Assembly: GCA_048615375.1 (NCBI GenBank)
Contig: JBMCLJ010000025.1
Location: forward strand, 1-15,425
Direction: 5' to 3'
Source of the DNA: JBMCLJ01 sp048615375
GTDB taxonomy: Bacteria > Patescibacteriota > Dojkabacteria > JAOAGR01
DNA: 15,425 bases
The notes beneath the pieces were generated by a model, which was not told where the DNA came from, did not search any database, and saw only the letters and a list, made by a program, of their open reading frames with translations. A program made the position numbers and the translations under genes. Below, piece after piece: positions 5,694 to 12,116 of this stretch; position 1 is the first letter of the stretch; the number at the start of each line of letters is the position of its first letter.

Positions 5694-8672
5694 TTATTTT
5701 CTTCTGATCCTTTTTTGTGAGGTGTTACCCATCCTCATGGTTATATGCTTCTTCTCATACTCTGAAAGCGCTTGTTTGAGTTCATCGACCTCGCCTTTGT
5801 TTGCAGCAATACCCCAGAAGTTAAATTGCTGAAGATGTTCAGCGATCTTAAGTGGATCTTCAAAACCTGAAACATTCACCATATACTTCCCCGCAGAAAC
5901 AATATTCCCCCCTATATACGCTACTAAATTCTTCATACCTTCGACATACTTTGTTGATGCAGTCATTTTATCGATTCCTAACATATTCATTTTCAATCTG
6001 AACAGATCAACATACACTCCATCAACAAGCTTCTTCTCAAGTTCCTGCTGCCGGAATACATTAATAGTCCTTGAGACGTTCGCGTAGATTTCGAATGTTG
6101 AAGTCCTGCTTAATCCTACTTTCGATAAAATTTTCTTAAATCGGATTAACTCTTTCTTATTTCTATAATCCGGAAGTACTAAAGAAAGGTTCCGGAACCC
6201 ATTATTCCGCAAATCTCGTATCTTCTCATAAAACTTTTCCAGAGCAACCTCTTCGTACGGCGGACTAACTGCTATCACATCTTTATCTCGTACCTTTTCA
6301 AGAATATCTTCAAGATACTGGAAGTACAGATCAACATCAAAGCTCGAAGCAAAAACAACACCATCATAGTTAATAAAGTCTTTTGGAAGGGATTCATTAA
6401 TCAGGTTTACATAGACTTTTACAGCAGTAGGAATAAATAAACCTGTGGAAAGATTTGTGGCTTCCTCTGACTCCAGAACGTGCTCCGCGATAAAGTTCTC
6501 CTCTTGATCGTAAGAATATTCTTTTGAGTCTTTTAATGTCTCAATATCCTCAATGACATTCTCAAGAGAATCTGCTGCAGTTGTAAGAGGCACCGTTCCA
6601 GAAGCAGTGATGATAGACTCCAATGATTTTCCCCAGAGATCAAACTGATCGGCTTGATCCATTCCTCCTACTTCTGATGAATCCTCAGTATTCGTTATGA
6701 AATCGCCATCTTCCTCAATCAGATTAAGCAGATGTGACACATCCCTTCTTTCTGAATCCATACTTTGTGCTACAGGTTCTTCAGTAACATTCTCTTTAGT
6801 CACTACTTGTGGCGCATCTTGGTTTTGGTTCTTTTCCACCTGCTCTGAAACCACCTGCTGCTCAGGAGCCTGGTCAGAAACTTCAGATCGCTTTGGGTTC
6901 AGTGAAAACGAACTGCTTCCGCCAAGGTCAATGGTATGCGCATCACTCATGTGCAGAGCAAAATTGATGTTTTCTGAACCTTTTCTCTGTTCAGGCGTCT
7001 GCCGTTTTTCTTCATGTACTTTATGTTGAGGCTCTTTTGTTGCAATCGCTTCATCCATAACTGTATGAGAAGTTTCCAGCTTAATCGCTGGAGAGTCATA
7101 TTGCTTAACCTCCTCCTGCGGTTCGACAGCAGGAGTTTTCGGAACATCCCCTGTATAATTCTCTGGCGCGTTACTGCTAAAAAAATTCATTTCAATTTCC
7201 CCTACCTGTTCTGAAAATGGGACAGTCTCGTAAATGAAACCGTTTTGAGCATCGAGCTGAACTACTTCGCCACGTTTAAGGATTTTTCTCGCAAGTGGCA
7301 CCCCCGTCACAACAGGAACCTTAAAATATTCTGCGAGCCTCTTTGCAAGTAATTCTGATTCGTCTTCGACAATAAACCCTCCTACACGAATATCTGCTGG
7401 CAATTCTTCATCTCCAGATAAAACCAGGACTGCTCGTTCATTACAACGGGATGGATCAAAGCATACCTCTCCCGCAATAGTATCTCCGACGTGATAACGA
7501 GCTTCGAGAAGTGGTTCTTGTTTTTTTTGTATATGTGGCATTGTTTTTGTGTGGTCTTGTTCCATTGTACGTACTTTTTTATGTATGTCGTCCGGTTCGT
7601 TTGCAACTTCCTTAATTATGCTGTTTTCAGTGTCAGTTGCAGCAGGCATTACCCCTTGTGAGGAGTTCGAATGATCAATATCTTTCAATTGCTCATCAAT
7701 CATAGACTGGATATCACTCTCTTTCCGGGTAATAACCAGTTCTTCTTTATCAACATTTTCAATAAAATTTATCCAGATCTTTCCTGATTCGTATGACCAG
7801 ACTATTTGTTGTGGCACTCCAAGACCCTCTTCAATTACCTTCCCGGTTTTTGCCAATGTGATAATGTGCTTATCGTCAATTTTTTGTCGGTTTTTCCATT
7901 GCTCGGAAATTTTAACTTTTTGAAGGGTTGATGAACTATGACCTGGTTGCCGAACTATCATAATATCCTGAGAAGAAATATGTTTCTCAGCAATTTTTTC
8001 TTCCTGCTTATCATATTTATAGTAGTCAGGCACAACTGAATCAATCTCAATTACCGTTTCCAGTCCGTATACCGCTTCTATAATCAAGCTGGAATGACTG
8101 CGGGTTATTGGATCTGTCGTAAAAAGAATACCAGATGCCTCGGATTGCATAGCACGCTGTACAATAACTACAATCCGCAAATCATCACTAAAAAAACTAC
8201 TAATTAGCCCTTCATCTTCAAACACCATTTCCTGATACAGTTTTTTTATACGCTCCTGGATGTGCTTTTCCCCTTTGACATCAAACTCAATAAATGCCCT
8301 GTGTTTTATCTCGTTGCCCTGCTTATCAAGGATCAACCCCCGTATATTAACGTACACATCAGCGAACCCGGAAATTTTTGCGTAAGAACGTTTTAACTCT
8401 TCAGCTAATTCGCGAGGGAACTCAGATACCTCAAAGCCTATTTTTAAATCTTTGAAGCTTTTTTTATCCTGCTTAACTGAATTGTTATAATAGTTACGCA
8501 GTTCAGAGAAATCAAGAAAACCAGTAAACCCTGTGCTGTTAATCACAAACCCGGGAACTATCGGCAGCTTTTCTCCGGCAAATCTGGCAAGTACTACCAC
8601 CGATTTTCCAACGCCATAAAGATCCTCAGGGCTTATATCTTGTAACATTTGAATCATCAGATTTGATTGCAT
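5694..8672 (-). CDS. PEP synthase-like pseudoenzyme: ATP-grasp, swivelling domain and barrel, with a long acidic linker
   Basis: The 992 residues follow the domain order of phosphoenolpyruvate synthase or pyruvate phosphate dikinase, but none of the three active sites looks intact. Residues 18-310 match the nucleotide-binding domain: GVGKSVVVLARFAGEKLPIV-PGF at 20-42, then VVIVQRAMQSEASGILFTTDPIT (168-190) and IIEAVYGLE. The usual VRSS...ED segment is replaced (VNIRG at 108-112), and the closing LQxRP is INFIENV (301-307). Residues 390-482 match the swivelling phospho-His domain, but the TSHxA segment carrying the phosphorylated His reads DESELLAKRLA. Residues about 485-740 are a low-complexity Glu/Gln/Ser-rich linker. 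Residues 745-970 resemble the PEP-binding barrel (VKVYVNL, FRNLSLVLPDYRN), but the CGE motif with the catalytic Cys is VSG (934-936). A regulatory or scaffold role is inferred. First gene of the minus-strand cluster, with a 107-base gap to the next; start ATG at 8672 without a Shine-Dalgarno. Confidence 0.65.
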   Translation of the reverse strand: MQSNLMIQMLQDISPEDLYGVGKSVVVLARFAGEKLPIVPGFVINSTGFTGFLDFSELRNYYNNSVKQDKKSFKDLKIGFEVSEFPRELAEELKRSYAKISGFADVYVNIRGLILDKQGNEIKHRAFIEFDVKGEKHIQERIKKLYQEMVFEDEGLISSFFSDDLRIVVIVQRAMQSEASGILFTTDPITRSHSSLIIEAVYGLETVIEIDSVVPDYYKYDKQEEKIAEKHISSQDIMIVRQPGHSSSTLQKVKISEQWKNRQKIDDKHIITLAKTGKVIEEGLGVPQQIVWSYESGKIWINFIENVDKEELVITRKESDIQSMIDEQLKDIDHSNSSQGVMPAATDTENSIIKEVANEPDDIHKKVRTMEQDHTKTMPHIQKKQEPLLEARYHVGDTIAGEVCFDPSRCNERAVLVLSGDEELPADIRVGGFIVEDESELLAKRLAEYFKVPVVTGVPLARKILKRGEVVQLDAQNGFIYETVPFSEQVGEIEMNFFSSNAPENYTGDVPKTPAVEPQEEVKQYDSPAIKLETSHTVMDEAIATKEPQHKVHEEKRQTPEQRKGSENINFALHMSDAHTIDLGGSSSFSLNPKRSEVSDQAPEQQVVSEQVEKNQNQDAPQVVTKENVTEEPVAQSMDSERRDVSHLLNLIEEDGDFITNTEDSSEVGGMDQADQFDLWGKSLESIITASGTVPLTTAADSLENVIEDIETLKDSKEYSYDQEENFIAEHVLESEEATNLSTGLFIPTAVKVYVNLINESLPKDFINYDGVVFASSFDVDLYFQYLEDILEKVRDKDVIAVSPPYEEVALEKFYEKIRDLRNNGFRNLSLVLPDYRNKKELIRFKKILSKVGLSRTSTFEIYANVSRTINVFRQQELEKKLVDGVYVDLFRLKMNMLGIDKMTASTKYVEGMKNLVAYIGGNIVSAGKYMVNVSGFEDPLKIAEHLQQFNFWGIAANKGEVDELKQALSEYEKKHITMRMGNTSQKRIRRK

Positions 8673-8771
8673 ATTATTGGACAGGTTGGGTACTTATGTA
8701 AGCATCCTACAGCATTTAAAATATAATGCAATGAGTGGAGCGGAATTTACAGACCACTTTAGCAGATACTC

Positions 8772-8800
8772 TTGGCGTTTGCTAAAAAATGCATTACAAT
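8772..8800 (+). promoter_or_regulatory. Promoter of the Clp ATPase gene, leaderless type
   Basis: TTGGCG (8772-8777), a 17-base spacer and TACAAT (8795-8800). Only 6 bases separate the -10 box from the ATG at 8807, so RNA synthesis should start at or next to the first base of that codon and the message would have no leader. This also argues against the upstream ATG at 8789, which lies inside the promoter. Confidence 0.6.
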
Positions 8801-8806
8801 ATCCAC

Positions 8807-11236
8807 ATGGACAACTATTTTTCAAATAGCGCCAGAAAAGTCATTCAAGACGCTGCAAACACAGCGGTCAATACAAATACAAACTTCATTGATACAGAGC
8901 ATATTCTCGCCGCCCTTGCCACAGATGAGTTAATCCAAAAGGTGTTTCGAAAGTTAGGGAAAAGTTCTGGAGAGGTTACTTCCACCCTCCAGCCCTATAT
9001 GAAATCCCATAATAATGTACCTGCTGGCAATGTGGCAGAACTAACCCCACGCGCGAAACAAAGTTTGAACCTTGCATTTTCAGAAGCACAGGGCATGGGA
9101 CATACCTACATTGGTTCAGAACATATGCTCCTTGGCGTACTAAAGGAAGGAGAAGGAATCGCATTTCAGGTTCTGCAACAACTCGGTATAACATACGAAT
9201 CGGCGAAAAAAGCTGTGATTGGTATTATTGGGGAAGGAGATCATGAAAAACCGAAGTCGACAACACCTACATTAGATAAGTATTCCCGGGATCTCACAAA
9301 ATTGGCGGAACAGGGAAAGATAGACCCGGTAATTGGAAGAAACAAGGAAGTTGCACGCGTTATTCAAATACTCTCTCGCCGCAGAAAGAATAATCCTGTA
9401 CTTATTGGTGAACCAGGGGTAGGAAAGACAGCGATAGCCGAAGGCCTTGCCCAAAGAATCATTACCGACAATGTGCCAGAGATACTTCTTAATAAACGCG
9501 TGTTAGCTCTGGATATGGGTAGTCTACTGGCAGGCACAAAATTCCAGGGGGAGTTTGAAGAACGAGTGCATAATATAATCAGGGAAATCGAATCAAACCA
9601 CCAGAGTATCATTCTTTTTATTGATGAACTACACACTATCGTCGGCAGTGGAGCGCAGGAAGGTAAAACAGATCTTTCCAACCTCCTCAAACCGGCGCTT
9701 GCCCGGGGAGAACTACAAACTATTGGCGCTACAACACTTACCGAGTATAAAAAGTATATTGAGCCGGATGCGGCTCTTGAACGTCGTTTTCAACCAGTTA
9801 TCGTTAATGAACCAACAATTTCTGAATCAATTGAAATCCTTCAGGGTTTGAGAGATCGCTATGAAGCTCATCATAAAATCAAAATCAGTGAAGCTGCAAT
9901 CATATCTGCTGTTGAACTCTCCCAAAAGTATATCAACGATCGGTTTCTACCTGACAAAGCGATCGACGTGCTCGATGAAGCTGCTTCAGTATTACGTCTG
10001 GAGACAACCAGTGAACCAGACACGCTTCGCGAACTTAAATTGAAAATAACAAATCTGGAAAAAGAAAGAGAGTCACTTACCCGATCAGGAAACCATGAGA
10101 AAGCCGCAACAGTTAAACAGGAAATTGAAAACCTCAAAGACGAACTTAAGCCGCTTCAGGAAGAATGGTTTAAAACCCGAGGCACCGGGACTCCAACCCT
10201 GGGCATCAATGAAATTGCCGGTGTAGTATCAAACATGACCGGTATACCTGCGAGTAAAATCAATATGGAAGAAAAAAAGGTACTTCTCGATCTTGAACAA
10301 ATGCTTCACAGACGAGTTGTTGGACAGGACAAAGCAGTCTCAAGCGTCAGCGAGGCGATTCGTCGTGCACGACTTGGACTGAACGAAGGAAACCGTCCCA
10401 TCGCCTCATTCTTATTTCTTGGATCTACAGGTGTTGGCAAAACAGAGCTTGCGAAGTCACTTGCTGAAGTAATATCTGGCTCAGAACAAAATTTACTTCG
10501 ACTTGATATGAGCGAGTTCATGGAGCGTCATTCAGTCGCAAAACTTATTGGAGCGCCTCCAGGCTATGTTGGTTTCGGAGAAGGTGGACTGCTAACCGAA
10601 AAAGTTCGAAGAAAACCTTACTCAATAGTACTTCTCGACGAAATTGAAAAAGCTCATCCTGATGTAACCAATATTCTGCTGCAAATCCTGGAAGATGGCC
10701 GTCTTACAGATTCTTCCGGAAAAACAGTTAATTTTACCAATACTGTCATAATTGCTACTTCAAACATTGGTACCAGCATCATTTCGGAATATCATGCCTT
10801 ACAAAGAACAAAAGGGAAACAGCCAAGCAAACTGATAAAGTTTCAGGAAATTCCAAAAAACGAAGAAAAGCTGGAAGAAGTCGTATTAGCCGAACTTAAA
10901 AAGTTTTTTCGAGTAGAGTTGATAAACCGTTTTGATGAAGTCATTACTTTCAGCCCGCTTACCAGGACAGAGATTGAGAATATTATTCATCTACAACTTC
11001 AAAAGCTCTCTGAGCGTCTTGGCAAACAACACATCAAACTTACATATAATGAAAAGCTGGCAAAATTCGTAGCAAATAAGGCATTTTCTGAAGAATTCGG
11101 CGCCCGGGAGATAAGAAGATTCATACAAAAGCATATTGAGAACTTAATTTCCCGTACTTTACTTGAAAATGAGAACGTCAAAGAAATCAATATTGAAATC
11201 AAATCTGATGAAATACTTGCGGAAGTTGCAAAATAA
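8807..11236 (+). CDS. clpC: ClpC/ClpB-type AAA+ protein unfoldase with two ATPase domains
   Basis: ATP-driven unfoldase for protein quality control, acting as a hexamer in the cytoplasm. Counting from the upstream ATG at 8789 (815 residues): two Clp N-terminal repeats (about 10-150); first ATPase domain with Walker A GEPGVGKT (207-214), Walker B ILFIDE (275-280) and arginine-finger region ALERRF; a short middle domain (about 411-461) as in ClpC, not the long ClpB coiled coil; second ATPase domain with Walker A GSTGVGKT (545-552), pore loop GYVGFG, Walker B IVLLDE (613-618), NRFDE and sensor 2 GAREIRR. Both ATP sites are intact. Where ClpC has the ClpP-binding VGF tripeptide, this protein reads LIKF (682-685). 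The start at 8807 is chosen because the promoter leaves only 6 bases before it and homologues begin close to the NSARKVIQDA segment; this gives 809 residues. It may be a ClpP partner or an independent disaggregase. Confidence 0.9.
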   Translation: MDNYFSNSARKVIQDAANTAVNTNTNFIDTEHILAALATDELIQKVFRKLGKSSGEVTSTLQPYMKSHNNVPAGNVAELTPRAKQSLNLAFSEAQGMGHTYIGSEHMLLGVLKEGEGIAFQVLQQLGITYESAKKAVIGIIGEGDHEKPKSTTPTLDKYSRDLTKLAEQGKIDPVIGRNKEVARVIQILSRRRKNNPVLIGEPGVGKTAIAEGLAQRIITDNVPEILLNKRVLALDMGSLLAGTKFQGEFEERVHNIIREIESNHQSIILFIDELHTIVGSGAQEGKTDLSNLLKPALARGELQTIGATTLTEYKKYIEPDAALERRFQPVIVNEPTISESIEILQGLRDRYEAHHKIKISEAAIISAVELSQKYINDRFLPDKAIDVLDEAASVLRLETTSEPDTLRELKLKITNLEKERESLTRSGNHEKAATVKQEIENLKDELKPLQEEWFKTRGTGTPTLGINEIAGVVSNMTGIPASKINMEEKKVLLDLEQMLHRRVVGQDKAVSSVSEAIRRARLGLNEGNRPIASFLFLGSTGVGKTELAKSLAEVISGSEQNLLRLDMSEFMERHSVAKLIGAPPGYVGFGEGGLLTEKVRRKPYSIVLLDEIEKAHPDVTNILLQILEDGRLTDSSGKTVNFTNTVIIATSNIGTSIISEYHALQRTKGKQPSKLIKFQEIPKNEEKLEEVVLAELKKFFRVELINRFDEVITFSPLTRTEIENIIHLQLQKLSERLGKQHIKLTYNEKLAKFVANKAFSEEFGAREIRRFIQKHIENLISRTLLENENVKEINIEIKSDEILAEVAK

Positions 11237-11296
11237 TTAAATTTGCTTTTAAATGTAAAAAGATGTAAATTCCGGCTGTAAAGGATATACAATATC

Positions 11297-11305
11297 TGCT
11301 ATAAT
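11297..11305 (+). promoter_or_regulatory. Extended -10 promoter of the VirB2-like gene
   Basis: TGC-TATAAT: a perfect -10 with the TGn extension, which reduces the need for a -35 box (the best at the right distance is TGTAAA, 11277-11282). The ATG is 10 bases downstream, so the leader would be only a few bases. Confidence 0.55.
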
Positions 11306-11315
11306 GCTATAAGAT

Positions 11316-11783
11316 ATGTCAAGAGCAAACCAACCCACTAAATACGCAGTTGCACTTAGCACCGTAAGTGCAATGTTTGTAACAAAGGCAGGATCCGCTT
11401 CTGCCCAAAGCTTAGCTGATGCCTTCCCAAGCGGTGGCTTTCTTGACCAGGGACTTAACATCGGTTCATTGATAGCAGCAGCATTCTCACTTTTGCTTGC
11501 AGCCGCAGTTCTGTGGGTCATTTATAATATCGTGGTAGCAGGTATCAAAATAGCAGGAGCGAAGGAAGATGCAGAAAAACGTAAAAATGGTCTAAAATCA
11601 ATAGTAAATGCAGGTCTTGGACTTGTCGTAGCGTTAGGGGCATTTGCGTTTACTACCACAACATCAACTTTACTTTTTGGAGACGATTCAACAATTAGTG
11701 ATGCTGATGAGATTACTGTACCATGTATTCTTGACAATGGTGATACAGGTAAATTGGTACAGGGACAATGCGAACCCAGATAA
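11316..11783 (+). CDS. VirB2/TrbC-like small membrane protein (pilin-like) with a C-terminal Cys-x14-Cys motif
   Basis: A 155-residue protein with a signal peptide (hydrophobic run about 10-22, likely cut after the Ala of SASA, residue 30) and two membrane helices at about 50-75 and 96-118. They are joined by a short charged loop (GAKEDAEKRKNG), and the second helix begins with a Gly/Ala/Asn-rich segment. This matches the VirB2/TrbC-like layout common in CPR genomes ('yGGikyi...gG...akk.i.naiiGlvi'). Topology predicts both termini outside. The tail contains PCILDNGDTGKLVQGQC, with Cys137 and Cys152 (C-x14-C), a possible disulfide loop on the cell surface. The same motif returns in the 86-residue protein at 13938. 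No secretion genes lie nearby, so a role in a pilus or type IV-type apparatus is inferred from shape only. Confidence 0.65.
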   Translation: MSRANQPTKYAVALSTVSAMFVTKAGSASAQSLADAFPSGGFLDQGLNIGSLIAAAFSLLLAAAVLWVIYNIVVAGIKIAGAKEDAEKRKNGLKSIVNAGLGLVVALGAFAFTTTTSTLLFGDDSTISDADEITVPCILDNGDTGKLVQGQCEPR

Positions 11784-11804
11784 CCTGATGTATACACTGG
11801 ACAC

Positions 11805-11881
11805 GAGCCATTAGCTCAGTCGGTTAGAGCACGGTGCTTATAACGCCGGGGTCGTTGGTTCAAGTCCAACATGGCTCACCA
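11805..11881 (+). tRNA. tRNA-Ile, anticodon UAU (reads AUA); CCA encoded
   Basis: A full cloverleaf can be drawn: acceptor GAGCCAT (11805-11811) with ATGGCTC (11871-11877); D stem GCTC/GAGC with GG in the loop; anticodon stem CGGTG/CGCCG with one G-T pair; anticodon loop CTTATAA with anticodon TAT at 11839-11841; variable loop GGGTC; T stem GTTGG/CCAAC with loop TTCAAGT; discriminator A and encoded CCA. UAU decodes the isoleucine codon AUA. Known E. coli IleRS recognition features are present (A73, C4-G69, U12-A23, A37 and A38), though the 29-41 pair is G-C. Most bacteria read AUA with a CAU tRNA modified by TilS. The T-box leader of thrS begins right after the CCA. Confidence 0.93.
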
Positions 11882-12072
11882 TTACTGAAATATTTTTATA
11901 TATAGAGAACTGGATCATTAGGTGAAATTCCAGTAGAAGCAGTACCAAAAACTAAATACCATTTTAATAAGGTTCAGGAAGTTTATACTTAACGAAGCAT
12001 CCTGGATGAAAAGAGTGGAACCGCGTTTTAGATGACGCCTCTAGCTAAAATAGTGAGTTAGAGGCGTTTTTT
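11882..12072 (+). promoter_or_regulatory. T-box leader regulating threonyl-tRNA synthetase
   Basis: The T-box sequence AGAGTGGAACCGCG (12012-12025) matches the consensus AGGGTGGnACCGCG. The antiterminator can be drawn with AGAG (12012-12015) pairing CTCT (12039-12042) and GCG (12023-12025) pairing CGC (12036-12038), leaving the UGGAACC bulge that binds the tRNA 3' end. The same downstream bases form the terminator. A stem I apical hairpin is seen as ACTGGA (11909-11914) with TCCAGT (11929-11934), enclosing a GGTGAAA loop. TACTG (11883-11887) can pair with CAGTA (11940-11944). A candidate specifier codon is ACC (Thr) at 11944-11946; this part is inference. In the family, uncharged tRNA stabilises the antiterminator and turns the gene on. 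The variable T-box base A predicts a U discriminator on the regulating tRNA-Thr. Confidence 0.88.
12035..12072 (+). terminator. T-box-controlled intrinsic terminator of the thrS leader
   Basis: Perfect 9-base stem ACGCCTCTA (12035-12043) with TAGAGGCGT (12059-12067) around a 15-base loop, followed directly by TTTTTT. Its 5' arm overlaps the antiterminator arm, as required for a T-box switch. Confidence 0.92.
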
Positions 12073-12116
12073 CTTTCTCTCTACATTTAAAAAATTAAAA
12101 CATTACGCAAATAATT

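Noticed and set aside
6697..7029. 110-codon plus-strand frame within the 992-residue gene
   Set aside because: It mirrors the acidic low-complexity linker; Ser/Cys-rich composition and no promoter.
8789..8806. Upstream ATG start for the Clp ATPase
   Set aside because: It lies inside the promoter spacer, and the ATG at 8807 has the right distance from the -10 box.
8807..11236. Assignment as classical ClpB
   Set aside because: The middle domain is about 50 residues, as in ClpC, rather than the long coiled coil of about 120 residues in ClpB.
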